Shown piece by piece: positions 43,376 through 52,864 of a DNA stretch of 64,000 nucleotides. The notes under the pieces are model-generated. The model made no database searches, was not told the DNA's origin, and saw nothing but the letters and a program-made list of their open reading frames with translations. The translations under genes were made by a program, and so were the position numbers. The DNA is from an uncultured Eubacteriales bacterium (GTDB lineage: Bacteria > Bacillota > Clostridia > Christensenellales > Aristaeellaceae). Every line of letters begins with the position of its first letter. The stretch's first letter is position 1. The stretch spans positions 117,954 to 181,953 of the forward strand of contig UQNN01000004.1 of NCBI GenBank assembly GCA_900542445.1, read 5' to 3'.

Positions 43376-44551
43376 ATGGAAAAAAGAAACGTTTTATTTG
43401 TAATGAGCAGCCTAAGAAATGGTGGAGCAGAGAGAAGTCTGGTAAACTTATTACAGTTGCTGGACTATGATCGGTATAATGTGGATCTGCTGCTGTTTCA
43501 GAATGAGGGAATGTTCTTAAAGCAAGTTCCCAAATCAGTGAATATCATCTCGAATTGCAATAAATTATATACACTGTATGATAATAACAAAGCAGAGGCG
43601 TTGAAACATCCATATCTTTCGGCTGTTCATATGATAGGAACTTTTATCTCTCGTAAAAAAACAAACTCTATTGCGAAAAGTCGCCAATACAGGTGGGAAC
43701 ATTTTTACAAAAAAATTGTACCAGAACTCACAAAAGAATACGATGTGGCAATCGCTTATATGCAGCGCGAACAAACATATTTCCTTGTAGATAAAGTAAA
43801 GGCTGCAAAGAAGATTACATGGGTGCATAATGAATATTCCCAGCTTGGGCATTTTAAAGAAATGGACCTTGAGTATTTTGAAAAAGTAGACAAGGTGGTA
43901 ACGATATCTGATTTGTGTGCCAAAGACCTGAAGGAAAACTTCCCGAGCATCGCAGAAAAATTTGTGGTTTTACCTAACCTGACATCTTCTCAGGTTATAA
44001 GAAGCTTGGCGAAAGAATTTTATCCGCCTGAATTTAAAAGAGATATGTTGAATATCGTATCAATTGGAAGACTGAACGCGCAAAAAGGATTTGAATTTGC
44101 ACTGGATGCGGCTTTGGAATTGAAAAAATCCAAAGTGAAATTTCATTGGGTTGTTTTAGGAATCGGAAGTTTAAAGGAAGAATTAGAAAAAAAACGAGAA
44201 GGATTGGGAGTGCAAGACTGTTTTGAATTTATAGGTGCACGGGAAAATCCCTACGCATACATGAAAAATGCAGATGTGTTAGTTCAGACATCTCGCTTTG
44301 AGGGAAAATCCGTGGTTTTAGATGAAGGAAAAATTTTGTGCTGCCCGATTGTTACAACAAATTATCCTACGGTATATGATCAGATCAACAAGGATGAAGG
44401 CGTTATTGTAGGAATGAACGGCAAGGAAATTGCTGATGGTATCCTAAAAATATTGAAAGATCCTCATCAGTATTCGGAATACCTATCTCAGCATGAGTAT
44501 GGAAATGAAAAAGAAATTGAGAGATATTATCAGCTTTTCAATTTGCAATAA
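43376..44551 (+). CDS. Glycosyltransferase family 4
   Basis: Starts LFVMSSLRNGGAERSLVNLL, again the GGAE-type acceptor domain. SIGRLNAQKGFEFALDAALE and QTSRFEGKSVVLDEGKILCC hold the donor-site residues; the latter E-x7-E pattern with KSVVLDE is typical of capsule GT4 enzymes. Length 391 aa. A poor ribosome-binding site (AGGAG with ATG 43376) is seen. It is AT-rich and in line with the preceding genes. Confidence 0.86.
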   Translation: MEKRNVLFVMSSLRNGGAERSLVNLLQLLDYDRYNVDLLLFQNEGMFLKQVPKSVNIISNCNKLYTLYDNNKAEALKHPYLSAVHMIGTFISRKKTNSIAKSRQYRWEHFYKKIVPELTKEYDVAIAYMQREQTYFLVDKVKAAKKITWVHNEYSQLGHFKEMDLEYFEKVDKVVTISDLCAKDLKENFPSIAEKFVVLPNLTSSQVIRSLAKEFYPPEFKRDMLNIVSIGRLNAQKGFEFALDAALELKKSKVKFHWVVLGIGSLKEELEKKREGLGVQDCFEFIGARENPYAYMKNADVLVQTSRFEGKSVVLDEGKILCCPIVTTNYPTVYDQINKDEGVIVGMNGKEIADGILKILKDPHQYSEYLSQHEYGNEKEIERYYQLFNLQ

Positions 44552-44589
44552 AAGCGGAAAACAGTTTAAAGTATATAAGAGGTATTGCA

Positions 44590-45744
44590 ATGTTTGACAA
44601 GAAAAAAAATACGATAAGAATTTTTATTTATGAAAATGTTATGTTGTATCCGCCAACAATCAATTTGATAGAATGCCTTTTGAACAATGACTATAAAGTG
44701 CATTTGGTGGCTGAGGGTGTTCGGGATCTTCCAGCAATAATTAAAGAAAATAAACAATTTTCGTATACAGAAATAAAGGCGGTCAAAAACAGTAACATAT
44801 TTTTGCGCTTGAAGAAAAGAGGCGTAAAAACCAAAGGATATCGAGCGGCGCTGAAAGATACTATGGATGGAGATATCGTGTGGACTGTTAATCCGAGCGT
44901 TGTAAGAACTTTGGGAAAAGAACTGCTAGAATATAGTGACAGACATGTAATGCAGCTAATGGAATTGACAGATACATATCAGATGTTCCGAGGTGCAAAA
45001 TTTTTAAAATTTAATATTAAGCATTATGCTCAAGAGGCATGGAAAATTGTTGTTCCAGAAGAAAATAGAGCATATATACAAAAAGTCGGCTGGAACTTGG
45101 AAAAGCTCCCCTATGTTTTGCCTAATAAACCGTACTATCTCAAGAGTGGCGAAGTACAAGAGGATATGCTTCCTGTAATTGAGGAGATGAAAAGGGAAAA
45201 ACGTAAAAAAATCATTTATCTGGGCGTTATCAGTGCAGATAGAGATTTGCAATCCTTTGCAGAAGCTGTCGAAAGAGTAAAAGAGGACTATTGCCTGTAT
45301 TTGTTCGGCAAGTTCAGAGGAGATGGCGCAGAAGAATTTAAGAAGCTGTGCGATAGTTATTCTTCCTTAAAATATATGGGATTTTTCAATCCGCCGAAAC
45401 ATTTGGAGTTTTTAAAATATGCGGATATTGCGCTGGTTCCTTATAAGCCGGGGAAAATCGAAGGCAGTGGCTTTACAATTCTGAATGCGCTGTATTGTGC
45501 ACCAAATAAAATTTACGAATATGCAGGCTGTAATATTCCGATGATAGGTACAGATGTATTGGGATTAAGAGAACCGTTTGAAAAGTATAATATCGGTGTT
45601 TGCTGTAAAGATTTGAAGCCGGAAACCATTATAGATGCAATTCGATACGTGGATGCCAACCATGATGAAATGGTTAAAAACTCAAAAGCTTTTTTTGATA
45701 GTGCTGATTTGGATTATATTGTAAACTCAATAGTAAATGATTGA
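44590..45744 (+). CDS. Divergent GT-B glycosyltransferase
   Basis: A 384-aa protein whose start (IRIFIYENVMLYPPTINLIE) and central YLGVISADRDLQSFAEAV fit a GT-B fold without the usual N-terminal GGAE motif. The donor region is VPYKPGKIEGSGFTILNALY followed by PNKIYEYAGCNIPMIGTDV, where the PxKxxEYxGxxxPxI pattern is common in GT4-like enzymes. ATG follows AGAGGT. The acceptor and donor are unknown. Confidence 0.75.
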   Translation: MFDKKKNTIRIFIYENVMLYPPTINLIECLLNNDYKVHLVAEGVRDLPAIIKENKQFSYTEIKAVKNSNIFLRLKKRGVKTKGYRAALKDTMDGDIVWTVNPSVVRTLGKELLEYSDRHVMQLMELTDTYQMFRGAKFLKFNIKHYAQEAWKIVVPEENRAYIQKVGWNLEKLPYVLPNKPYYLKSGEVQEDMLPVIEEMKREKRKKIIYLGVISADRDLQSFAEAVERVKEDYCLYLFGKFRGDGAEEFKKLCDSYSSLKYMGFFNPPKHLEFLKYADIALVPYKPGKIEGSGFTILNALYCAPNKIYEYAGCNIPMIGTDVLGLREPFEKYNIGVCCKDLKPETIIDAIRYVDANHDEMVKNSKAFFDSADLDYIVNSIVND

Positions 45745-45802
45745 AATATTGAAGGAGGCTGATGTTGTCCGGTGGTTATTCATTGGATAGGAGAAAATAG
45801 AT

Positions 45803-47059
45803 ATGGGAAAAGTTAAGGTCTCACAATTGTTCAAAGTGATTATTTGTGCAGTGACATTATATACATTGGGGTTTGATAAAATAATTACGTTGCCAGGAAG
45901 CTCTTTTGTCTATGAGATTTCAATTGCAGCGATAGGCGTTTTATTAGCACTATACGTGAAAAATAAGACTCGCTCAAATATGGATTTAAGAATGCAGTGC
46001 AAAGCATTATCAAAATATTTGATGATTTACCTAGTGATTATTTTAATAGAAATGATTTACTCGGGGATTGCGTACGGATATAACATTGTACAGCTATTAA
46101 TAATCACCAGAAGGTATTTTTATGTTTGTTATTCATATCCAATCGTCTATATTTTTACTATGGATGACGACATGTATAAATTCACAAAAACAATATGTTG
46201 GGCTTCGATGCTTCTTCTTGGAATTAAATTTATTACATGGTATTTGTATAATTTCAAGGGAATGACAGTTTTTTCGGGTTTGTTATTCCAGTACTCTGAG
46301 GGATGGACACGAAACGGCTTTATGCGAATGGATACAGGAGCACTATTTGGCATTGTATTATGTGTGACCCTTTACTATTGTTTTGTGAAAAAACAGTTGT
46401 TGTATTGGCTTGTTTTGGCGTTCTTATACGTATACTTGATCTTTGTGACACAATATAGGTTTCAGATAATAGTAACGATTATTTTAACGGCATATGGATA
46501 TTATTGCTCAACAGATTCCAACAGAAAAAAGAACATCAAACTGATGGCGATTTCTTTTTTTATTATTGCGTTTGTCCTTTTTGGAGGCTTAGATTATCTT
46601 CTGAATTTGTTTTCGCTTAATGGTATGGACGGAGGTTCTACAGCAGCAAGATTACTAACGATCGATCATTATTGGAGCTTGATTAAAGAAAAGGATGCCA
46701 TTTTAGGAGTAGGATTCTTATCAGCATATACTAATAAGGCATTTAGTATTTTAAGAAGATCCGATACAGATAGATTCTGGCTGGAAGATCTTGGAATTTT
46801 GGGCGGAATTTTTACATTTGGGATCTTATCGTTGCTATTATACGGAAAATTGTTTTTTGATTCAATAAAAAGAACATTTGCTTCTCATAGAATTAGGAAG
46901 ATTGAAGGTGGAGATGATTGCTTAAAAAAATGTGTTGATGTGTATATGATACTATCCTGTACTTTACTTAATATTTTTGATGCACAACGAATATGGTGTA
47001 TGCCATTTTATTTGAGCATTGTATATTTTGCCCAAAATTCACAAAAAAGCAATAAATAG
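45803..47059 (+). CDS. Wzy-like polysaccharide polymerase
   Basis: A 418-aa integral membrane protein with about ten hydrophobic segments and a larger loop around residues 270-320, as in O-antigen/capsule polymerases. That loop has MDGGSTAARLLTIDHYWSLI and ILGVGFLSAYTN, resembling the Wzy_C region (GxxxxxxxR and HN-like spots). Wzy joins flipped repeat units outside the membrane. ATG follows AGGAGA. Sequence similarity in this class is low, so the call rests on topology and context. Confidence 0.78.
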   Translation: MGKVKVSQLFKVIICAVTLYTLGFDKIITLPGSSFVYEISIAAIGVLLALYVKNKTRSNMDLRMQCKALSKYLMIYLVIILIEMIYSGIAYGYNIVQLLIITRRYFYVCYSYPIVYIFTMDDDMYKFTKTICWASMLLLGIKFITWYLYNFKGMTVFSGLLFQYSEGWTRNGFMRMDTGALFGIVLCVTLYYCFVKKQLLYWLVLAFLYVYLIFVTQYRFQIIVTIILTAYGYYCSTDSNRKKNIKLMAISFFIIAFVLFGGLDYLLNLFSLNGMDGGSTAARLLTIDHYWSLIKEKDAILGVGFLSAYTNKAFSILRRSDTDRFWLEDLGILGGIFTFGILSLLLYGKLFFDSIKRTFASHRIRKIEGGDDCLKKCVDVYMILSCTLLNIFDAQRIWCMPFYLSIVYFAQNSQKSNK

Positions 47060-47074
47060 AAAAGGAGTGATTGT

Positions 47075-48184
47075 ATGAAAAAAAAAGTGATGTTAGTTTT
47101 TGGTACAAGACCAGAAGCAATAAAAATGTGTCCGTTGGTAAATGAACTGAAAAAAAGAGAAACCTTAGAAACCATCGTTTGTGTTACAGGTCAACACCGG
47201 CAGATGTTGGATCAGGTGCTGGAAACTTTTAATGTTGTTCCGGATTATGATTTGGCAATTATGAAACAGGGTCAAACATTGTTTGATATTACGACTGGTA
47301 TTTTGGAAAAAATCAAAGCGGTTTTAGAGAATGTGAAACCTGATATCGTTTTGGTTCATGGTGATACCACGACGACCTTTGTAACAGCATTGGCTTGCTT
47401 CTATTTGCAAATTCCGGTCGGACATGTGGAGGCCGGTTTGCGTACCTACAATATTTACAGCCCGTATCCAGAAGAATTCAATCGTCAGGCAGTCGGAATT
47501 ATCAGTAAGTATAATTTTGCTCCCACTGAACTGGCAAAAAAGCATTTGTTGGACGAGGGGAAAGATGCAACATCTATTTATGTGACGGGGAATACCGTGA
47601 TTGACGCCATGCAGCATACAGTAATTGCGGATTACCATCATCCGGAATTGGATTGGGTAGGCGACAGTAGGATGATTTTTATTACTGCGCATAGAAGAGA
47701 AAATCTTGGCCAGCCGATGCACAATATGTTCAGAGCGATTCGGCGGGTTTTAAATGAACATCCGGATGTAAAAGCTATTTATCCGATCCATATGAATCCG
47801 ATCGTCCGAAAAGCTGCCGATGAAGAACTGGGAGATTGTAACCAAATCCATATCATTGATCCCATTGAGGTATTCGATTGTCATAATTTTGAAGCTAGAT
47901 GCTTTTTGTGCCTGACAGATTCTGGTGGAATCCAAGAGGAATGCCCTTCCTACGGAAAACCGGTTCTTGTTATGAGAGATACTACGGAGCGTCCGGAAGG
48001 CGTTGATGCTGGAACATTGAAATTGGTTGGGACCAGTGAGGGAAAAATATATGAGTGGTTTACAAAACTGCTCGATAATGAAGAAGAATATGCAAAGATG
48101 GCACATGCTGCCAATCCGTATGGAGATGGCCATGCTTGTGAAAGAATTGCAGACATTTTGGAAAAAGGATATACTTCTATTTGA
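47075..48184 (+). CDS. wecB: UDP-N-acetylglucosamine 2-epimerase
   Basis: Non-hydrolysing epimerase making UDP-ManNAc from UDP-GlcNAc. FGTRPEAIKMCPLVNELKK is the family start, VHGDTTTTFVTALACFY and GHVEAGLRTYNIYSPYPEE contain the conserved GD and Glu, and CLTDSGGIQEECPSYGKPVL holds the UDP-binding DSGG. Length 369 aa is typical. The codons after ATG form a run of nine A that is open to slippage. No UDP-ManNAc dehydrogenase is present, so ManNAc itself may be the sugar used. Confidence 0.92.
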   Translation: MKKKVMLVFGTRPEAIKMCPLVNELKKRETLETIVCVTGQHRQMLDQVLETFNVVPDYDLAIMKQGQTLFDITTGILEKIKAVLENVKPDIVLVHGDTTTTFVTALACFYLQIPVGHVEAGLRTYNIYSPYPEEFNRQAVGIISKYNFAPTELAKKHLLDEGKDATSIYVTGNTVIDAMQHTVIADYHHPELDWVGDSRMIFITAHRRENLGQPMHNMFRAIRRVLNEHPDVKAIYPIHMNPIVRKAADEELGDCNQIHIIDPIEVFDCHNFEARCFLCLTDSGGIQEECPSYGKPVLVMRDTTERPEGVDAGTLKLVGTSEGKIYEWFTKLLDNEEEYAKMAHAANPYGDGHACERIADILEKGYTSI

Positions 48185-48309
48185 TGTTTGCATGGAAATG
48201 ACTGTATTGAGATAGTATCATTTTAACTCGAAAGAATAGATACTCTCAAGTAGTAAAATGTATTCTATAAAGGAACTAAATTGATTTTATAGGCACATGT
48301 AGAATTGAT

Positions 48310-48345
48310 GGATGAAGTGAATTCAATTTTAAATTCACTTCATCC
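48310..48345 (+). terminator. Perfect 14-bp hairpin between wecB and the flippase gene
   Basis: GGATGAAGTGAATT and AATTCACTTCATCC pair without mismatch across an eight-base loop. GTTAATTTTAAG follows, a poor T-run, so it may be a partial terminator or a stability element. The 268-base spacer holds no other gene and no clear promoter. Confidence 0.5.
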
Positions 48346-48452
48346 GTTAATTTTAAGAAAATTCCTAAATACAAGAGAAAATCGAGAATTGAAAATGAAG
48401 GATAAGTTAAAAGTAGGATATTTAATGAAATGTTTCAAATGGAGATAATTGA

Positions 48453-49952
48453 ATGAAGAAAAAAGTAATGCTAAATGTAGGCTGCACTATGCTATGTCAG
48501 TTGGTGACATTTATAAGTGGATTGATCGTTCCACGATTGATTTTAAGCACCTTTGGCTCAGAAGCGAATGGACTGGTATCGTCAATAACGCAGTTTTTGA
48601 ATTATATTGCATTGGTTGAAGGTGGAATTGGCAGTGTGGTTCTTACAGCTTTATATGGACCACTTGCAAAGAAAGATGATAGAAAAATAAGCAGCGTATT
48701 GAAAGCGGCCGAGAACTTCTTCAGACAGATTGCATCTATATTTGTGTTTTACACCATCGCATTGGCCTGTGTGTATCCGATTGTTATCAAATCGAGCTTT
48801 TCGTGGTTTTATGTGGCTTCGTTGACTGTGATTTTGTCATTTACTTTGTTTATACAATACTTTTTTTCTATTACGTACAAGCTTTTGCTGCAGGCGGATC
48901 AGAAAATGTATATTGTTCAACTGTGGCAATCGTTGATTACATTGTTGAACATCATTGCAGTCGTTGTTTCGATTAAGCTGTTTCCGGAGTTGCATTTTGT
49001 AAAGCTGTGCAGCGTGTTGTTGTTTGCAATACAGCCGGTGGCTTATAGTAATTACGTAAAAAAACACTATAAACTGTATAAGGATGTGGAACCAGATAAA
49101 AACTCGTTGGCTCAAAGATGGGCTTGCTTTGGACAGAATTTTGCCTATTTTATCCACAGTAATACAGACGTGGTTGTGCTGACACTATTTAGCGACTTGA
49201 AAACAGTGTCGGTCTATTCGGTTTATCTATTGGTCGTAAAAAATTTGCAAAACCTTTTTAAGTCGTTTTCCAATGCGTTTAATCCGATGATCGGAAAGGC
49301 GATTGCAGTAAACGATTATAAACAAGCAAGCAAGTATATGGAAACTTATGAGTTTGTTGTATCTAATGTCGCGACTATAATATTTGGATGCTGTATCTAT
49401 TTGCTGCCTAGTTTTGTGTTGATCTATACACATGGCGTGACAGATACCAATTATTATAGAGTGATTTTTTCAACCATAATCATTTTTGCAGAGTATATTT
49501 ATTGTATTCGCGATCCTTATGTATCGGTTGTATATGCAGCAGGTAAATTCAAAGAGACTTCCAATAGTGCTTATATAGAGGCAATCATCAACATCGTTCT
49601 CTCTGTTATATTGGTCTTTAAATTTGGCTTGGAGGGAATTGCTGTTGGAACATTTATTGGTATGCTGTACAGAATGATATATCTGGTTTGGTTTATCAAT
49701 AAAGATATTATGCCTTATCCGATTTCTAATATCGTTAAAAGATTGAGCCTTTCGATTGGCACGATTGTGATTTCTTGTCTCATTGTGTCGGTATTAGATA
49801 CGACGGGATCGCCTACATTGATTTTGTGGGTCAAAAATGGAGTGTTGTGTTTTGGCGTATACTGTGCAGTTACTGTTGTTTTGAATTTTGCATTTGATAA
49901 AGAGCTGTTCTTGAACGTATGCAAGAAAGCTGTCAGAAAAAGAAAAGGGTGA
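48453..49952 (+). CDS. Polysaccharide flippase (Wzx, MATE-like/PST family)
   Basis: A 499-aa protein with 12-14 predicted membrane segments. The start TMLCQLVTFISGLIVPRLIL with ILSTFGSEANGLVSSITQFL is the typical Gram-positive capsule flippase N-terminus. It carries lipid-linked repeat units across the membrane. It is complete, unlike the GC-rich remnant at 32398. ATG follows GGAGATAATTGA. A long spacer separates it from wecB, so it may start a subtranscript with the two genes after it. Confidence 0.88.
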   Translation: MKKKVMLNVGCTMLCQLVTFISGLIVPRLILSTFGSEANGLVSSITQFLNYIALVEGGIGSVVLTALYGPLAKKDDRKISSVLKAAENFFRQIASIFVFYTIALACVYPIVIKSSFSWFYVASLTVILSFTLFIQYFFSITYKLLLQADQKMYIVQLWQSLITLLNIIAVVVSIKLFPELHFVKLCSVLLFAIQPVAYSNYVKKHYKLYKDVEPDKNSLAQRWACFGQNFAYFIHSNTDVVVLTLFSDLKTVSVYSVYLLVVKNLQNLFKSFSNAFNPMIGKAIAVNDYKQASKYMETYEFVVSNVATIIFGCCIYLLPSFVLIYTHGVTDTNYYRVIFSTIIIFAEYIYCIRDPYVSVVYAAGKFKETSNSAYIEAIINIVLSVILVFKFGLEGIAVGTFIGMLYRMIYLVWFINKDIMPYPISNIVKRLSLSIGTIVISCLIVSVLDTTGSPTLILWVKNGVLCFGVYCAVTVVLNFAFDKELFLNVCKKAVRKRKG

Positions 49953-49958
49953 GATATT

Positions 49959-51062
49959 ATGCGCAAAGAAAAGGTAGGGATAATATCGATACATTATGGC
50001 GTCAACTTTGGATCGGCACTGCAAGCGATAGCATTGTCCCAGTATCTAAAACAGAATTTTGAATTTGAACGCGTTGATGTTATTAATTATATTCCGAAAC
50101 GATTCAAAAGAATAAACCGATTGAAGAATATATCTGGTTATGGTGCAAAATATTTTATGCATGGCTTGATTAGAATGAGCCGGTTTGAAAAAACGAACAA
50201 AAAATACATATCTTATCTGAAAGAAAACACCTCTGTTTCTAAGCCGATTTATTCAATGGAGAAGGCAAAGACTGAATTTGGTGATTATGATTATTTGATT
50301 GCAGGAAGTGACCAAATTTGGAATAGTGAATATAATCAGGGCATTGATGCAATGTACTATCTTGGCTTTGCCTCTGAGAATACAACGAAAATTGCATATG
50401 CGGCCAGTTGTGGCAAAGAGGAATATTCAAACGAAGATTGGAATAAAATCTGTAAGTTTCTTGAGGGTTTTTCGGCGATCAGCCTGAGAGAAAAATCTTC
50501 AGCTAAAATTATGGATGAACATGGGATTCAGAATTGCAAATTTGTGCTGGATCCGACGTTCCTTTTCAGCAGAGCACAATGGAAGAACTATGAAAAAGAA
50601 GTTGCGGGATGCCCGGAAAAATATTTGTTGATTTACTTCTTGGATACAAGAGGAGAAGATATTGTAAAATTGGCAAAAAAGATTGCTGTTGCTAAAGGAC
50701 TGCATACAGTTTTAATCCGGCCAGTATATAGCAAAATTGATTATGGCGTTGACCTAGTCGTTTCGGACGCAACTCCGGATAAGTATATTTGGCTATTCCG
50801 GCATGCTTCGTTTGTGGTTACAAATTCTTTTCATGGAGTGTCTTTTTCAATCAATATGGAAAGACAGTTTGTGGCGTTGAAACGTGACAAATACAATTCT
50901 CGATTGGATAATATTATGAATGTGATGGGGTTAGCAGATCGATTTGTCACCACAAAGGAAGATGGTTTGATCGAAAGTGATATAAATTATAGTAAAGTAA
51001 ATGAAAGAAAAAGTGCATTATTAAAATCTTCAAAAGAATTTTTGCAAAGCGCATTGCAATAA
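49959..51062 (+). CDS. Polysaccharide pyruvyl transferase family protein
   Basis: PF04230-type GT-B-fold protein that adds ketal pyruvate to sugars, giving a negative charge. GIISIHYGVNFGSALQAIAL starts the fold, YLIAGSDQIWNSEYN near residue 110 and TNSFHGVSFSINMER near 288 are the two family signatures; the SFHG motif binds phosphoenolpyruvate. It is seven bases after the flippase and two bases before the F420-beta-like gene. This pair recurs in Clostridia and Bacteroides surface loci. Confidence 0.87.
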   Translation: MRKEKVGIISIHYGVNFGSALQAIALSQYLKQNFEFERVDVINYIPKRFKRINRLKNISGYGAKYFMHGLIRMSRFEKTNKKYISYLKENTSVSKPIYSMEKAKTEFGDYDYLIAGSDQIWNSEYNQGIDAMYYLGFASENTTKIAYAASCGKEEYSNEDWNKICKFLEGFSAISLREKSSAKIMDEHGIQNCKFVLDPTFLFSRAQWKNYEKEVAGCPEKYLLIYFLDTRGEDIVKLAKKIAVAKGLHTVLIRPVYSKIDYGVDLVVSDATPDKYIWLFRHASFVVTNSFHGVSFSINMERQFVALKRDKYNSRLDNIMNVMGLADRFVTTKEDGLIESDINYSKVNERKSALLKSSKEFLQSALQ

Positions 51063-51093
51063 TTTGTGCGTCGCAGAAAGTTTGGTGGAAAAT

Positions 51094-52248
51094 ATGCAAA
51101 AAATTTGTGAAAATAAAAAATGCTACGGTTGTGGCGCGTGTTGTACAGTGTGTCCTAAGGATGCGATATCACTGAAAGAAAATGAAACAACGGGGCATCT
51201 TAGACCGGTCATCGATCAGGGAAAATGTGTAGATTGCGGTTTGTGTTCTAAGCATTGTCCTGCAAATAGCGAGTATAAGTACAAAGATAATACAGTAACG
51301 TATGCAGCGTATAGAACGGATCCGGAAAAGCAAAATGGGAGCAGTTCCGGAGGTGTAGCAGCAGCTTTTTATGAGTTGGCAATCGATAAGAACTGGGCAA
51401 TTGTGGGAACGATTATGGACTCCAACTTTAAGGCCAGAATGGAGCTTTCCTGTGATAAGCAGAACATTGAACAATTTAAAGGAAGTAAATATGTTCAAGC
51501 GTATCCAGTCGATGCATTAAATCAAGTAAAGAGCGTTTTGAAAGAAGGAAAGAATGTATTGTTCATTGGGACGCCGTGTGAATGTGAAGCGGCTCGTAGC
51601 ATTGCATTGGGCAACGCAGAAAGGCTATTGACGGTTGATTTGATTTGTCATGGAGTTCCATCATATAAAGTTTTACGCGATTATATCAAATGGGTTGAGG
51701 GAAAAAAGAAAAGTAAAATTCAAAAAATTTCTTTCAGATCATCTTGGGGCGAGGAGATGATCCTCAACGATGGTAAGAAAAATGTATGGCATCGGAGGAT
51801 GTGGTGGGATCCATATTTGGAGGCATTTAATTCCGGCATTATCAATAATGATGCTTGTTTTGAATGCCCATTTGCACGTGAAAAAAGATGCTCAGATCTT
51901 ACGATTGGAGATTTTTGGGGAATTGGCTCAGAAGCTCCCTTTCATAAGCCTGACAGAAAAGTTTCTGTGATAGGAGTAAACAGTGAAAGAGGAAGTCGAT
52001 TTTTGCAGGAATGTACATCGTTGGTCTTAGAGGAGAGAAATTGGAACGAGGCGGTTTCCGGGAACTCGCAACTTCAGGGTCCTTTGAAAAAAAGTAACCA
52101 GTATAGTTTGTTTTGGGAGACTTATTGTAAATCTGGTATGGACGCTGCATTAAAGGCTACAGTTTATGAAAAAGTTACAAAGCGCTATCATAAGGAGTAT
52201 CCTGTTATATGGATGAAAAACATCATAAAAGCTTGCTTCCATAAATGA
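51094..52248 (+). CDS. Coenzyme F420 hydrogenase/dehydrogenase beta-subunit family protein
   Basis: Two 4Fe-4S motifs near the start, CYGCGACCTVCP and CVDCGLCSKHCP, are followed by the FrhB-type N- and C-domains. GSSSGGVAAAFYELA, IGTPCECEAAR and LICHGVPSYKVLRDYIKW are family stretches, and CFECPFAREKRCSDLTIGDF holds a further Cys pair. Host Clostridia lack F420, so FAD or FMN is the likely flavin partner. Its link with pyruvyl-transferase-family proteins is common but the reaction is unknown. ATG 51094 is preferred to a TTG ten codons upstream. Its 3' neighbour is a broken paralogue. Confidence 0.85.
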   Translation: MQKICENKKCYGCGACCTVCPKDAISLKENETTGHLRPVIDQGKCVDCGLCSKHCPANSEYKYKDNTVTYAAYRTDPEKQNGSSSGGVAAAFYELAIDKNWAIVGTIMDSNFKARMELSCDKQNIEQFKGSKYVQAYPVDALNQVKSVLKEGKNVLFIGTPCECEAARSIALGNAERLLTVDLICHGVPSYKVLRDYIKWVEGKKKSKIQKISFRSSWGEEMILNDGKKNVWHRRMWWDPYLEAFNSGIINNDACFECPFAREKRCSDLTIGDFWGIGSEAPFHKPDRKVSVIGVNSERGSRFLQECTSLVLEERNWNEAVSGNSQLQGPLKKSNQYSLFWETYCKSGMDAALKATVYEKVTKRYHKEYPVIWMKNIIKACFHK

Positions 52249-52312
52249 AAATATGCGATTCGATTAAATGTGCTCAGAGTAAATTGCCATATTGAATGAA
52301 AGGAAAAATAGA

Positions 52313-52510
52313 ATGGGAAAGTATTTTGGAACAGACGGCTTCCGTGGTGAAGCTGGAATTACATTAACGGCGGATCACGCCTATAAGGTTGGACGCTTCT
52401 TGGGATGGTACTATAACGCTCAGCGTGAGCACAATGGTGACACCAATTCTGCTCGTATCGTTATCGGCAAGGATACTCGTCGGAGTTCGTACATGTTCGA
52501 GTACAGCCTC
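52313..52510 (+). pseudogene. glmM (phosphoglucosamine mutase) 5' fragment
   Basis: MGKYFGTDGFRGEAGITLTA and ARIVIGKDTRRSSYMFEY are the exact kind of N-terminus seen in GlmM. The reading stops at TGA near 52516, just after the junction with the next fragment. The catalytic Ser loop (TASH-type, near residue 100) is lost. AGGAAAAATAG before ATG shows that the ribosome-binding site came along. A complete glmM must exist elsewhere because it is essential. Confidence 0.85.
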
Positions 52511-52864
52511 CCTTGATCGCTATGGAAAACATTTTATGGATGGCGACTGCTATAGGGAGAGCTATTATCAGTGTGTTTATGTGAATACGAGCCGTGTGGG
52601 AGATTTGACAGTGGGTGATTTCTGGGGAATTGCAAAGAGCCATCCGAACTTCAATTCTCCAAAGGGCGTGTCCAGTGTATTTGTAAATACCGAAAAAGGC
52701 CAAAAGCTCTTTGAAATGATGCGGGTTCTTGCAGAAGTGGAAGAAGCAACATTGGAAGAGGGCGTGGTGAAGCAGCACAATTTGGTGTAGCCGAGCAACA
52801 GGCCTGTGACTAGAGATACTTTCTATAAGGGCATCGATGAACATGGCTTTATAGAGCATAGGAT
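52511..52864 (+). pseudogene. F420-beta-like gene, 3' fragment with in-frame stop
   Basis: SLDRYGKHFMDGDCYRESYY, then VGDLTVGDFWGIAKSHPNF, match the C-terminal third of the intact protein at 51094 and its relatives but are clearly a different paralogue. After KQHNLV a TAG at 52788-52790 interrupts. The same frame then continues PSNRPVTRDTFYKGIDEHGF, which is the normal end of the family. The Fe-S domain is missing. It is fused directly to the glmM fragment. Confidence 0.82.
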
